Made by a program: the position numbers and the translations under genes. Source: Alcaligenaceae bacterium (GTDB lineage: Bacteria; Pseudomonadota; Gammaproteobacteria; Burkholderiales; Burkholderiaceae_B). From it: a stretch of DNA of 64,000 bases. Within the stretch, counting starts at the first letter, position 1. Each line of letters opens with the position of its first letter. Under the pieces are notes generated by a model that was given only the letters and a program-made list of their open reading frames with translations, did no database searches and was not told the origin of the DNA. Shown here piece by piece: positions 45,113 to 54,762 of the stretch. The DNA is taken from NCBI GenBank assembly GCA_013416485.1, contig JACCEO010000001.1, positions 124,001 through 188,000 on the forward strand, given 5' to 3'.

Positions 45113-46594
45113 ATGCAAATCACAGCAGTACGTAGCATCGCGGCCATGACACCGCATCACTTTATCAACAACCAACGCGTCGATGCGCATGGCGGACTTA
45201 GCATACCGGTGTTAGATCCCAGTAACGGCCAGGTGTGTGCACACATTGCCCGTGGTGACAGCACCGATATCGACCTGGCGGTTCAGGCGGCACTGGCCGC
45301 TTTGGGTGATAACTTTGACGGACCTTGGGGCCTCATCAATGCACGCGAGCGTGGTCGCTTGTTAGCCAAGCTGGGCGTTGCGGTTCTAGAGCACGCTGAA
45401 GAAATCGCGCAACTGGAATCCCTGGATACCGGTAAATCGCATAAGACTGCGCGTGCCGATGCCATAGCCCTGGCACGTTATTTTGAATACTACGCTGGCG
45501 CTTGCGACAAACTGCATGGTGAAACCTTGCCTTATGACACCGGCTATACCGTTATGACCCTGCGCGAGCCGCATGGCGTTACCGGGCATGTGATTCCCTG
45601 GAACTATCCCATGCAAATTTTTGGGCGCAGTGTGGGTGCATCTTTGGCGGCAGGTAATGCGTGTGTGATCAAACCTGCCGAAGATGCCAGCTTGTCTTCT
45701 TTATTTCTGGCGCAATTAGCAGCCGATGTCGGCTTTCCCGCTGGTGCGGTGAACGTGGTGACTGGCTATGGGCATGAAGCTGGCGCTAGTCTTACAGAAC
45801 ACCCTGATATTAGCCATATTTCGTTTACCGGCTCTACTGTAACAGGACAAAGGGTGGCTGAAGCTGCAGCACGTCGCCATTGCCCAACCGTGCTGGAACT
45901 GGGCGGGAAATCTCCACAAATTGTGTTTGACGATGCTGACTTGGATGCCGCTTTGCCGGTCATTGTGAATGCGATTGCCCAGAACTGTGGGCAAACCTGT
46001 TCCGCTGGCAGCCGCTTATTGGTTCAGCAAGGTATTTATGAGACCGTGCTGGAGCGGCTGGCTGTCTTGTTTAGCGCATTGCGTGCTGGCCCACCAGACA
46101 TGAACCTGGATATGGGGCCGTTGGTCACGCAAAAGCAATTCGAGCGAGTGCGTACTATGTTGGCCCAGGCCGACGAGCAAGGGCTACAGGTGCTGGCGCG
46201 TGGGCAAATTGTTCCGGAAGCGAACCCAGAAGGTTGGTACCAGGAAGCGGTGTTGCTACGCGATGTACCGCATGACAGTAGCCTGACCCAGGAAGAAATC
46301 TTCGGTCCAGTGCTGGTAGCTATGCCGTTCACCGACGAGGCCGATGCGCTACGTTTGGCGAATGGCACTGAATATGGACTGGTGGCTGGTGTGTGGACTA
46401 ACGATGGCGGCCGTCAATTGCGCATGGCGCGTAAATTGCGTTGCGGTCAGGTCTTTGTGAATAACTATGGTGCAGGCGGCGGTGTAGAACTGCCGTTTGG
46501 CGGGCTGAAGTCCAGTGGTCATGGACGTGAAAAAGGCTTCGACGCTTTGTTGGGCTTTTCTGTACTGAAAACCGTCGCCTTGCGTCATGGTTAA
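45113..46594 (+). CDS. Aldehyde dehydrogenase (betaine-aldehyde/aminoaldehyde type)
   Basis: 493 residues. N164 (PWNYP), the general base E262 (LELGGKSPQ) and the nucleophile C296 (GQTCSAGSR) are in place, and the C-terminal GGVELPFGGLKSSGHGREKG is standard. It oxidises an aldehyde to an acid with NAD(P). The GYTVMTLREPHGVTGHVIPWN context fits the ALDH9/betaine-aldehyde group, but substrates in that group vary. An ATG at 45146 is a possible alternative start. It overlaps rmuC by 8 bases. Confidence 0.9.
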   Translation: MQITAVRSIAAMTPHHFINNQRVDAHGGLSIPVLDPSNGQVCAHIARGDSTDIDLAVQAALAALGDNFDGPWGLINARERGRLLAKLGVAVLEHAEEIAQLESLDTGKSHKTARADAIALARYFEYYAGACDKLHGETLPYDTGYTVMTLREPHGVTGHVIPWNYPMQIFGRSVGASLAAGNACVIKPAEDASLSSLFLAQLAADVGFPAGAVNVVTGYGHEAGASLTEHPDISHISFTGSTVTGQRVAEAAARRHCPTVLELGGKSPQIVFDDADLDAALPVIVNAIAQNCGQTCSAGSRLLVQQGIYETVLERLAVLFSALRAGPPDMNLDMGPLVTQKQFERVRTMLAQADEQGLQVLARGQIVPEANPEGWYQEAVLLRDVPHDSSLTQEEIFGPVLVAMPFTDEADALRLANGTEYGLVAGVWTNDGGRQLRMARKLRCGQVFVNNYGAGGGVELPFGGLKSSGHGREKGFDALLGFSVLKTVALRHG

Positions 46595-48032
46595 TAGCCT
46601 GCCATTACCTACAGATTACATGATCTGGGTATGGCTGGCAGCTGCCTTAGCACTGGGTGTCGTCGTGCTAGGGTGGCTGTTGCATAGGCCAGGGCAGCGG
46701 CGCGCTCAGGCTCGCGTAATGGAGTTAGATGCCAGCCTGGCACAACTGGACCGCGAGTTGGCGGGTAGCAACGCTAACGTTCACAATTTGCACGAGCGTC
46801 TGGACGAAGCCCGTGACCAGCTGGATGGCCGTACTGCTGAAATTAAGCTTTTAAATGCACAAATTTCGCACTTGAAAACCGAAGCCGCCAGCCAGCAAGC
46901 CAGCTACGAAGAAAAGTTGCTAGGTCTGCAAGAAATAAAATCTAACTTTGAGCAGTCCAAGCTGCAGTTGAAATTGGAATTCCAGAACTTGGCGAACCAA
47001 ATTCTGGAAGAAAAGGGCAAAAGTCTGGCACATAACAGCCAACTGTCGTTGGACGCTATGTTAAAGCCCCTGCGAGATCAAATTCATGGTTTTCAACAGC
47101 GCGTCAACCAAGTTCATGATGAAACGTTGCGTGGCAATGTGTCGCTGGCCATGGAAATTAAACACGTCATGGACATGGGGTTAAAAATTAGTGCCGAAGC
47201 TAATTCCCTGGCCAGCGCCTTGAAAGGCGATAAAAAAACTACCGGTAACTGGGGTGAAGTCCAACTAGAACGTACGCTGCAATTGGCAGGCTTGATGCCC
47301 GATGACCACTACCAAGCCCAGCCGGCTTTCAAAGACCAGCAGGGCAACCGTCGCCAGCCTGACTTCATTGTTAAGCTGCCCGACCAGAAGCACATCGTAA
47401 TTGACAGCAAAGTGTCGTTGGTGGACTACGACCGCGCCATTGCCGCTGGTACCGATGGTGAAGTTCAAAGTGCCCTGGATGCTCACGTTAAAGCCGTGCG
47501 CAATCATATCGACGACTTAAGTAAAAAAGATTACAGCAACCTGATTGGCATGCGTAGCCCCAGCTTTGTATTGATGTTCATGCCCATAGAGCCTGCGTAT
47601 ATCGAAGCCATGAAGCACCATCAAGACATTTTTAACTATGGCTACCAGCGCAACGTTATTTTGGTGTCGCACACCACCTTGATGCCCATACTGAAAACCG
47701 TGGCGAATTTGTGGATGATAGCGCGCAGCAACGAACAAACCCATGAACTTAGCGCCAGGGCTGGCGAAATTTTCAACCAAGTGGCGCTAGTGGCTGAACG
47801 GCTGAAACGCCTAGGTGGCACTTTAGATACGGTTAGCCGTCATTACAACGATACCGTCAAAGCGGTAGCTGGACAGCAAGGTCTATACGGCAAGGTCGTC
47901 AGGTTTGGTGACTTGTCAGCCAAGGCCAATAAAGTCTTGCCTGACGTTGAACCCTTACATGCCGATTTTGAAAGCGAGCGCCTGGAGCTGGTAGCGCGGG
48001 ACATTGACGATGACATGCTGTCGTCAGGCTAG
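46587..48032 (+). CDS. rmuC: DNA recombination protein RmuC
   Basis: 481 residues. An N-terminal membrane helix (VWLAAALALGVVVLGWLL) is followed by a long coiled coil (about 35-150) and the RmuC domain, with ALKGDKKTTGNWGEVQLE and KHIVIDSKVSLVDYDRA matching the restriction-nuclease-like core. RmuC limits inversions at short inverted repeats in E. coli. It begins inside the end of the aldehyde dehydrogenase gene and overlaps the convergent glycosyltransferase gene by 9 bases. Confidence 0.95.
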   Translation: MVNSLPLPTDYMIWVWLAAALALGVVVLGWLLHRPGQRRAQARVMELDASLAQLDRELAGSNANVHNLHERLDEARDQLDGRTAEIKLLNAQISHLKTEAASQQASYEEKLLGLQEIKSNFEQSKLQLKLEFQNLANQILEEKGKSLAHNSQLSLDAMLKPLRDQIHGFQQRVNQVHDETLRGNVSLAMEIKHVMDMGLKISAEANSLASALKGDKKTTGNWGEVQLERTLQLAGLMPDDHYQAQPAFKDQQGNRRQPDFIVKLPDQKHIVIDSKVSLVDYDRAIAAGTDGEVQSALDAHVKAVRNHIDDLSKKDYSNLIGMRSPSFVLMFMPIEPAYIEAMKHHQDIFNYGYQRNVILVSHTTLMPILKTVANLWMIARSNEQTHELSARAGEIFNQVALVAERLKRLGGTLDTVSRHYNDTVKAVAGQQGLYGKVVRFGDLSAKANKVLPDVEPLHADFESERLELVARDIDDDMLSSG

Positions 48033-48953
48033 TACCTTCTGGCAGGCAGCAAACACTTGATCTACGCTAATAGACTGAATATCAGTAGTGCCATTGCTAG
48101 GAGTTACCGATGCCGAGTTATCGCGGCTCCAGAACCATTCCAGGTTGGGCTCGTTAAATAAACCGACATAAGGCCTGCAGGTATTTTGCGCTAAATGCGA
48201 CGGGCCGCAGTCATTGGCAATAATAAGGCGGCTATGTAAAGCCACATAAGCAATGTCTGCTATGGGTTGTGAAATTAATAGCTGGAAGTCTGAACGAGCA
48301 AGGTTTTGCAAATACGCAGTTTCTTCGACTTCGGCTGGGCCCAGTACAAAGCAGAAGCGGGTATCTGGGCCTAATTGGGTTTTTAGTTGGTCAGCGAGTG
48401 CAACATAGTTACGCACACCCCAGCGCTTGAATTGACCAGCACCACCGCCTGGCATCATGACCACGTCAGCTCGTGTAGTGCTGGGCTGTGCGTTAGCTGC
48501 AATAGACGTCATGCAAGCTTGGGCCGCTGCTTCAGGGGCAAAGTCGTAAGCCCTGCGCAGTAGATTTAAATTGGCCAGGCCTATGTATTCATCCATGTCC
48601 TTGGGCCAAGAGCGATTCCAGACGAAATCCGTGACGCGTTGGTTTTTGAAGCCCAAGCGCAATGCGGGCCAACGCAGCAAAGCGAGTGCACCGTATTGTT
48701 CGCTGGAATGATGCAAGGCGATGACAAGATCTGTTTTGCGTGTAATGGCACGATACTTATCAATAAGGCGGTCGGCTTGGACAAATTCGTCCACCCAGGG
48801 CAAGTTGGTGTAATAGGCCTCGATGGGGTCGTGGGCGACTACCTTAATGCTGCGACCAGGCCTGGATTGCTTAAGTTGATACAGCAAAGGGAAAGCAGCC
48901 AGCTGATCGCCAAAGTACTGCATGCTGCGTAGAAAAACCACACTGTCAGCCAT
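48024..48953 (-). CDS. Glycosyltransferase family 9 (heptosyltransferase-like)
   Basis: 309 residues, a GT-B fold. The N-terminal 'FLRSMQYFGDQLAAFPLLYQLK' and C-terminal 'LIIANDCGPSHLAQNTCRPYVGLF' match GT9, where the 'DxGxxHLA' loop binds the sugar nucleotide. It probably adds a heptose or similar sugar to lipopolysaccharide core at the inner face of the membrane. It starts on the last base of the O-antigen ligase-like gene, so the two form an operon. Confidence 0.87.
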   Translation of the reverse strand: MADSVVFLRSMQYFGDQLAAFPLLYQLKQSRPGRSIKVVAHDPIEAYYTNLPWVDEFVQADRLIDKYRAITRKTDLVIALHHSSEQYGALALLRWPALRLGFKNQRVTDFVWNRSWPKDMDEYIGLANLNLLRRAYDFAPEAAAQACMTSIAANAQPSTTRADVVMMPGGGAGQFKRWGVRNYVALADQLKTQLGPDTRFCFVLGPAEVEETAYLQNLARSDFQLLISQPIADIAYVALHSRLIIANDCGPSHLAQNTCRPYVGLFNEPNLEWFWSRDNSASVTPSNGTTDIQSISVDQVFAACQKVLA

Positions 48954-50230
48954 TAGAAAACTGCCTTATTGTTTAAGGGGGAATTACTATTTTTTGGGTC
49001 AGATAAGGTAATAAATAGTGCAACCAGCATAGAGTAGAGCCCTATTACATGCATGCGTCTAAACATCAGTTCGGTAATCCCGAAGATGGCAAAGCCTAAG
49101 CAAAGCGCTATCCCCATGACGGCAGCGGCACGAATTTCTGGGCTAAGGCCACGGCCTGTTCGTTTAACAAAGTAGCAAACTGGCGCTAGGTAAATTAACA
49201 ATAGACCAATGCCGCCAGGTATGCCAAACGCCGCCAATGCGAACAGGAGGTCATTGTGGGGCTCGCCAAAGTATTCAGTAACTACAAATTCGGATACCAA
49301 ACCTTTCGGGTAAGAGTCTGTTTTCAGGACATCCGCAAAATGGCTGCCATTACCTATACCGACCCAAGGGTGCTGTTTGAGCATGTCGACGGCAGCGCGC
49401 CATAACTGTAAACGGATACAAACTGACGTAGTGTTGTTACTGCCTTCGCCACGGCATTCTGTAACTTCTTGGTATGCCAGAGTGGTGCGGTCGCGTAAAG
49501 CATCACTAGTGCTGAATATCCCTACTGCGATAACTAAACCAATTACCGTTACTGCGGCGATCCGTCCTAGGTGGCGTGATTGTGAAAATAGAATAACGCC
49601 CAGGAAAATAAATAATGGCATGGCCACCCAGCCAGAACGTGTCTGCGTCAGCATAAAACCGCCAAAAATAATGGCACTGGTTAGCAGCTTGAAGATACGT
49701 TCGGTGCGAGGCCAGGAAGTTAACGACCAATGAATGGAAAATAGGCTGATGACGCTAAGTATCAGCATAAGGTTTCCATAGGTAACTGCGTTATGAAACG
49801 GGGTATCAGGGCGGTAAAAGTCAGGCCAAGTTAGCTGGAATACCTGCACGGTAGACACCAGCCCTGCTATGTATACGCCCCAAACGGATTGCTGTAATAG
49901 TTTTCGGTCTATCTGGGGTAAAACTAATAGTAATAACCATAATCCCAGGAAAAACCGTAAGGCACCCTCGCCATTTGTGCCCGCCCAGTGGCCATACGCC
50001 AATGACGACAACGCTACTGCCAGAAGTAGAATGCTGTAACTAACAATTAATGGCCAATAACGTTTGCTTATGCTGCCCGCCCCGGCAAAACGCTGGATGG
50101 ACAACATGGCTAAGGCCGTAATCAATGCGACATAAAATAACGCACTGGGTGCTTTGGCGCTATTTAAGTTCGCTAGTGGGATCAGGGCATATATAACGAT
50201 CAAAACAAGTTTCAACATAGCACTGGCCAA
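48953..50230 (-). CDS. O-antigen ligase/Wzy-family membrane protein
   Basis: 425 residues with about eleven membrane helices and one large periplasmic loop. The Wzy_C pattern is seen in HPWVGIGNGSHF, then EPHNDLLFALAAFGIPGG, whose histidine is characteristic of WaaL and related ligases. Such proteins attach lipid-linked glycans to lipid A-core on the periplasmic side. A polymerase role cannot be excluded. It shares one base with the downstream GT9 gene. Confidence 0.83.
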   Translation of the reverse strand: MASAMLKLVLIVIYALIPLANLNSAKAPSALFYVALITALAMLSIQRFAGAGSISKRYWPLIVSYSILLLAVALSSLAYGHWAGTNGEGALRFFLGLWLLLLVLPQIDRKLLQQSVWGVYIAGLVSTVQVFQLTWPDFYRPDTPFHNAVTYGNLMLILSVISLFSIHWSLTSWPRTERIFKLLTSAIIFGGFMLTQTRSGWVAMPLFIFLGVILFSQSRHLGRIAAVTVIGLVIAVGIFSTSDALRDRTTLAYQEVTECRGEGSNNTTSVCIRLQLWRAAVDMLKQHPWVGIGNGSHFADVLKTDSYPKGLVSEFVVTEYFGEPHNDLLFALAAFGIPGGIGLLLIYLAPVCYFVKRTGRGLSPEIRAAAVMGIALCLGFAIFGITELMFRRMHVIGLYSMLVALFITLSDPKNSNSPLNNKAVF

Positions 50231-50237
50231 TGAAAAG

Positions 50238-50250
50238 GCGGCTATGCCGC
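50238..50250 (-). other. Small hairpin in the leader of the O-antigen ligase-like gene
   Basis: GCGGC (50238-50242) and GCCGC (50246-50250) form a 5-bp stem with a 3-nt loop, 7 bases before the gene start. On the minus strand it is followed by CTTTTC. It may be a weak attenuator. The remaining 144 bases up to ubiX carry no clear feature. Confidence 0.3.
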
Positions 50251-50394
50251 ACTGCTATTAACAATTCGAGACAAACTTCATTTTACGTGATTCTGTGTAC
50301 TTAGTATCCACGATTCAACTTTAGCTGGATGTAATGTTTAACAAGCAGACATTAGTGTATTGTTAGCGCTTAATCATTCATCACCGAGGTTATT

Positions 50395-50994
50395 TTGTCT
50401 CAAGACCTTATTACTCCCCGTAATGCTCAAAAAAAACGCATGATCGTTGCCGTGACGGGGGCGTCTGGCCATATTTATGCCATACGCATGTTGCAGGCGT
50501 TGCGCCAGTTGGGACTAGAAACCCACCTAGTCATGTCACGCTCCGCGATGGTGGCATTGGCGTATGAAAGCGATATGAAAGTCGCTCAGGTTAATGCCTT
50601 GGCTGACTTTGTCCACGCCAATGACGATGTGGCCGCTTCTATATCCAGTGGCTCATTTCGTGCTCATGGCATGATAGTTGCGCCATGTTCAGTCAAAACC
50701 TTGGCAGAAATAGCCACAGGCGTGTGCAGTACCTTGGTGTCACGGGCTGCCGATGTCACCCTGAAAGAGCGCCGCCGCCTAGTACTAATGGTGCGTGAAA
50801 CGCCATTGCATCTGGGCCATTGTCGCAATATGGTGGCTGCCACCGAAATGGGTGCCATTATTATGCCGCCAGTTCCCGCGTTTTACCCTATGCCTGAAAC
50901 CATAGACGAACTGGTCGATCACACGGTAGGTCGGGTGCTGGATTTGTTTGATTTGGACGCAGGTTTGGTCAAACGCTGGAAGGATACGGATTAG
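50395..50994 (+). CDS. ubiX: Flavin prenyltransferase UbiX
   Basis: 199 residues from a TTG start with GAGG 5 bases ahead; the first ATG (50440) has no ribosome site and would cut into the N-terminal strand. FMN-binding VTGASGHIYAIRML and the conserved APCSVKTLAEIATG, LKERRRLVLMVRETPLHLGH and MPPVPAFY are all UbiX signatures. It prenylates FMN to make the cofactor of UbiD-type decarboxylases, needed in ubiquinone synthesis. No ubiD is next to it. Confidence 0.9.
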   Translation: MSQDLITPRNAQKKRMIVAVTGASGHIYAIRMLQALRQLGLETHLVMSRSAMVALAYESDMKVAQVNALADFVHANDDVAASISSGSFRAHGMIVAPCSVKTLAEIATGVCSTLVSRAADVTLKERRRLVLMVRETPLHLGHCRNMVAATEMGAIIMPPVPAFYPMPETIDELVDHTVGRVLDLFDLDAGLVKRWKDTD

Positions 50995-51052
50995 TTGTAC
51001 TAGGGTTAACACTAGCTGTTAGTGGAAGTAAACTTTCATAGAATTCACTTTC

Positions 51053-51068
51053 TGAAAATATATTTTCA
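51053..51068. promoter_or_regulatory. 16-bp perfect palindrome, probable operator of the RpiR regulator
   Basis: TGAAAATATATTTTCA is perfectly symmetric and ends 14 bases before the regulator start codon at 51083. RpiR-family proteins bind as dimers to inverted GAAA/TTTC-type sites, so autoregulation is plausible. A further TTTC half-site lies just upstream. Confidence 0.6.
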
Positions 51069-51082
51069 ATCAAGTGAATGTG

Positions 51083-51967
51083 ATGAATGTTCCTTCAATC
51101 CGTGCACAGATTGCTGCGGCCCTGTCTCAGCTGACGCCTACACAGCTAAGGCTGGCTGACTACGTCACTAATAACCTGTTGTCAGCAGCGACTATGCGCA
51201 TAGAAGAGTTCGCAAAGGCAAATCAGGTATCCAGCGCAACGGCGAATCGTTTTGCCAGAACCTTGGGGTTTGCGGGCTATCCCGCATTTCGAGCCAGCTT
51301 GATGCAGGAATACGAGGTTCTGATCTCGCCCTCAGAACGTTTACGTCAGGCTCAGTCGGAAGGCGAATGCAGCAATCAGTCATTGATTACAACGGCCTTG
51401 CAGGCCGATGCAGCCAACCTTCATCAAACGGTACAGAATTTGCCAACCCAGGTGTGCGAGCAGGCCATTACGGCTTTATGCCATGCTAAACGGGTATTTA
51501 TCCTGGGCTATGGCTCTAGTGCGTATTTGGCGGGACAACTGGAGTATGGCCTTAGCCCTTACCGTAAGGCAGTGCAGTCATTGGCGAGCGTGGGGGGCAC
51601 TGTGGATGCCGCACGTCGGTTGTTTGACGCGAATGAAGACGACTTAATCGTTGCCATTGCATTTCCGCGTTATATCGCAGATACGCTGACACTGGCACGT
51701 CTTGCACATGAGCAGGGGGCAAAAATTCTAGCGCTAACCGACGGGCCTACCTCTCCGTTGGTGGCTTTTTCGGATATCAACATGTATTTACAGACTGGCC
51801 GTCAGTTTGCGGCGAATTCTGATGCCGTCGTGCTGTCAGTGATTCAGGCATTGTGTGGTGCTGTAGCATTTCACAATCCCCATGCGGTAGCAACGTCAAA
51901 AAGCATGACCCAGGCAACGACTCCTTGGTTATTGCACCCTCAGCAAACTACAGGTGAGTCGTCATGA
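51083..51967 (+). CDS. RpiR/MurR-family transcriptional regulator
   Basis: 294 residues from the ATG at 51083; a GTG at 51074 would add three. Residues 1-75 are the HTH_6 domain (LTPTQLRLADYVTNNL, then ANQVSSATANRFARTLGF). Residues about 120-250 are a SIS domain (VFILGYGSSAYLAGQLEYGL) that in relatives senses phosphorylated sugars or amino sugars. Its stop overlaps the next permease gene by 4 bases, so it is co-transcribed with the import genes it probably controls. Confidence 0.92.
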   Translation: MNVPSIRAQIAAALSQLTPTQLRLADYVTNNLLSAATMRIEEFAKANQVSSATANRFARTLGFAGYPAFRASLMQEYEVLISPSERLRQAQSEGECSNQSLITTALQADAANLHQTVQNLPTQVCEQAITALCHAKRVFILGYGSSAYLAGQLEYGLSPYRKAVQSLASVGGTVDAARRLFDANEDDLIVAIAFPRYIADTLTLARLAHEQGAKILALTDGPTSPLVAFSDINMYLQTGRQFAANSDAVVLSVIQALCGAVAFHNPHAVATSKSMTQATTPWLLHPQQTTGESS

Positions 51968-52812
51968 CGCGGCAGCAAGGTGTTATGGGTCTGCCTTGGG
52001 CCAGGGCCAGGGCTAAGGCAGGCAGGCTGGTGTATCGCAGCATTATTGTCTTAGCGTATGTTTTCATGCTGTGCCCCTTGTTTTTTGTACTGTGGTTCAG
52101 TGTCTTTCAAGACGCGATCCTAACGTTTCCGCCGTCTGGCTATACCTTCAAATGGTATATCAATGCTTGGGAAAACAAGGCGTTCTTGAATGGATTGATC
52201 TTTAGTTTTCAAGTCGCAACGTTGGCAGCGGCAGCCAGCCTAGTGTTGGGGGTATTGGCTGCTTTGGGCTTGATACGCTATCGGTTTACCGGGTCCGGTT
52301 TAATCAACACCTTGTTGTTATCCCCATTATTGGTGCCCGGAATTATTGTTGGGGTAGCCGTCTATTTGTTTTACCTGCGTACTGAAAACATACTGGATAC
52401 CGATATTGTTGGGTCGTTTTGGGGGTTGGCGCTGGCACATGTGTGCTTAACCATTCCATGGACGGTACGTCTGGTGTCGGCCAGTATGGTAGGTCTGGAT
52501 GGCACTATCGAAGAAGCGGCCCGTAACTTAGGGGCTTCACCCATAGTGGCATTTTTCAAAATCACCCTACCCATGCTTAGGCCTGCGCTGGTGGCATCAG
52601 GACTGTTTTGTTTCATAGTGTCGTTCGAAAACCTAGAGCTGTCGCTGTCGCTGGTGGGGCCTGGCTACACCACACTGCCTATTGCCATCATGCAGTATCT
52701 GGAATTTAACCTGGACCCCACGCTAGCTGCCGTATCCACGGTTCAAATTGTAATTTTAGGCGCCGTGATGTTAATTACGGACCGCTACGTCAAGTTAAGT
52801 AGGGTAATTTAG
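51964..52812 (+). CDS. Spermidine/iron-type ABC permease (PotC-like)
   Basis: 282 residues with six membrane helices. The EAA loop EEAARNLGASPIVAFFKITLPMLRPAL that contacts the ATPase is clear when read in parts. It forms one half of the membrane channel. The gene order here is permease, ATPase, permease, receptor, rather than the usual potABCD order. Confidence 0.9.
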   Translation: MTRQQGVMGLPWARARAKAGRLVYRSIIVLAYVFMLCPLFFVLWFSVFQDAILTFPPSGYTFKWYINAWENKAFLNGLIFSFQVATLAAAASLVLGVLAALGLIRYRFTGSGLINTLLLSPLLVPGIIVGVAVYLFYLRTENILDTDIVGSFWGLALAHVCLTIPWTVRLVSASMVGLDGTIEEAARNLGASPIVAFFKITLPMLRPALVASGLFCFIVSFENLELSLSLVGPGYTTLPIAIMQYLEFNLDPTLAAVSTVQIVILGAVMLITDRYVKLSRVI

Positions 52813-52814
52813 GT

Positions 52815-53846
52815 ATGGCTGCAGTATCAATAAAAAACCTTGGCAAAACCTTCGGTAAAACCATCGCGGTTAACGACTTCTCCCTAGACATAGGCGAAGG
52901 CGAGTTGATGACATTTTTGGGACCTAGTGGTTGCGGAAAAACGACCACCTTACGGATGATTGCAGGGTTTATTGAACCCACTTCTGGCGCAATTACGGTT
53001 GGTAACGCAGACATTACCCGCCAGCCTGTGCATAAGCGTGGCATGGGTATGGTGTTTCAGCGTTATGCCCTGTTTCCTCATATGACGGTTCAGGAAAATG
53101 TGGCATTCGGTTTGAAAATGCATAAGGTCCGTGGCGACGAGGCACAGCAACGAATTATTGCCGCCCTGGAAATGGTGCGTATGTCGCATCTGCAAGACCG
53201 CTATCCCCGTGAGTTGTCAGGGGGACAGCAGCAGCGGGTGGCTATTGCTAGGGCGCTGGTGATACGGCCCAGTGTTTTCTTATTGGACGAGCCCTTATCT
53301 AACCTGGATGCCAAGCTACGTGTCGAAGTGCGTGATGACATTCGGTTGTTGCAGCGGCAGCTAGGTTTAACGACTATTTTTGTGACCCACGACCAGGAAG
53401 AAGCCCTGGCGATTTCAGATCGTATGGCCATTATGCACGATGGCCGTGTGCAGCAAGTTGGCACACCCAAGCAACTGTACGAACAGCCTGGCAACCCATT
53501 TGTAGCGGGTTTTCTAGGTCGTATGAATTTTTTCTCAGTAGCCAGCCATCCCTTGCATGTTGATCATGCGAAATCCGGGACGATTCAAGTTGGTGTACGT
53601 CCCGAGCGTATCCGTCTTAGTGCAGGTCCCATTGATAATTTTGCCAATCGTTTACCTGCCACCATCGAGTCAGTGGCGTATTTGGGCGACAAAATTGATG
53701 CACGCTTGCGTCTGGACACGGGCATGCTGGTGTCGGCACAAACACAAAACCAGGACACATCCGAGCAGTCGCAGCAAGTGTGGTGTGAAGGGGCTAAAGT
53801 CTATGCTCAATTCCATGCACATGATTGCGTAAGCTTTACCGAGTAA
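52815..53846 (+). CDS. Spermidine/iron-type ABC ATPase (PotA-like)
   Basis: 343 residues. Walker A GPSGCGKTTT, signature LSGGQQQRVAIARAL, Walker B FLLDEPLSNLD and the switch VTHDQEEAL are intact. The last about 80 residues form a TOBE domain (GVRPERIRLS), which can regulate activity. It lies 2 bases after one permease gene and 4 before the other. Confidence 0.93.
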   Translation: MAAVSIKNLGKTFGKTIAVNDFSLDIGEGELMTFLGPSGCGKTTTLRMIAGFIEPTSGAITVGNADITRQPVHKRGMGMVFQRYALFPHMTVQENVAFGLKMHKVRGDEAQQRIIAALEMVRMSHLQDRYPRELSGGQQQRVAIARALVIRPSVFLLDEPLSNLDAKLRVEVRDDIRLLQRQLGLTTIFVTHDQEEALAISDRMAIMHDGRVQQVGTPKQLYEQPGNPFVAGFLGRMNFFSVASHPLHVDHAKSGTIQVGVRPERIRLSAGPIDNFANRLPATIESVAYLGDKIDARLRLDTGMLVSAQTQNQDTSEQSQQVWCEGAKVYAQFHAHDCVSFTE

Positions 53847-53850
53847 ACCT

Positions 53851-54711
53851 ATGTCGAGATCTACTGGTTCACGTGGGTTTACGCTGGCATTTCCAGCGTC
53901 CTTGGTGGTGTTGGTCATCATTGTTCTACCTATGATTATGATGGCCATAGGCAGTTTGCGGCATGCAGACCCCACCGCTGTGGTCAATGCCGGGCTGACA
54001 TTGGCCAACTACACGCGTTTCGTCACAGATAGCTTCTATCTGGTGATATTTTTTGATACGGTAAAAGTTGCTTTAGTCTGCACGGTACTGGCATTGGTGT
54101 TTGGCTTTCCGGTGGCGTACTTTCTGGCCAGAACCCAAAGTCGCTATAAAAGCCTGTTTATTATTTTGCTGATATTCCCCTTATTGGTGGGTAGTGTCGT
54201 GCGCTCTGCCGGCTGGATGATTATCCTGGGGCACTCTGGTGTGATCAATACGCTACTGGGCGTATTCGGGCTAACAACAGCGCCCTTACAGCTGTTATAT
54301 ACCCCTGCTGCCGTTATTGTAGGTACCACGGGTATTGTCATGCCTTATTTGATACTGACCTTGCAAAGCGTGCTTGAAGGCTTGGATTTCTCTGTCGAGG
54401 AGGCAGCGCAAAGCTTGGGTGCCAGTCCTATGACCGCCTTTTTCAAAATTATTGTGCCTATCGCTGCACCAGGTATTGCGGGCGGTACGGTATTGGTTTT
54501 TATTCTATGTATGAACGCGTATGCCACTCCAGTATTGTTGGGCGGTACAGGGATCACCATGATGGCTCCTGCGTTATATGACCAAATTACAAAAGCCGCC
54601 GATTGGCCGTTTGGGTCTGCGATGGCCATCATCTTAGTCACTACGACCTTACTTATGGCGCTGTTAGCGCATTGGTTAATTAGTCGTAGATATGTGAAAA
54701 CCATGGGATAG
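53851..54711 (+). CDS. Spermidine/iron-type ABC permease (PotB-like)
   Basis: 286 residues with six membrane helices and the EAA loop VEEAAQSLGASPMTAFFKIIVP. It completes the heterodimeric channel with the PotC-like protein at 51964. It lies between the ATPase and receptor genes. Confidence 0.9.
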   Translation: MSRSTGSRGFTLAFPASLVVLVIIVLPMIMMAIGSLRHADPTAVVNAGLTLANYTRFVTDSFYLVIFFDTVKVALVCTVLALVFGFPVAYFLARTQSRYKSLFIILLIFPLLVGSVVRSAGWMIILGHSGVINTLLGVFGLTTAPLQLLYTPAAVIVGTTGIVMPYLILTLQSVLEGLDFSVEEAAQSLGASPMTAFFKIIVPIAAPGIAGGTVLVFILCMNAYATPVLLGGTGITMMAPALYDQITKAADWPFGSAMAIILVTTTLLMALLAHWLISRRYVKTMG

Positions 54712-54762
54712 CAGTATTTTTTTGGCATTATGCCGTTTCAATTTTCTAGAGGTCGTAAATCT

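Noticed and set aside
50339-50365. TAACAA/TTGTTA repeat before ubiX as an operator
   Set aside because: Six-base arms in AT-rich sequence without a linked regulator.
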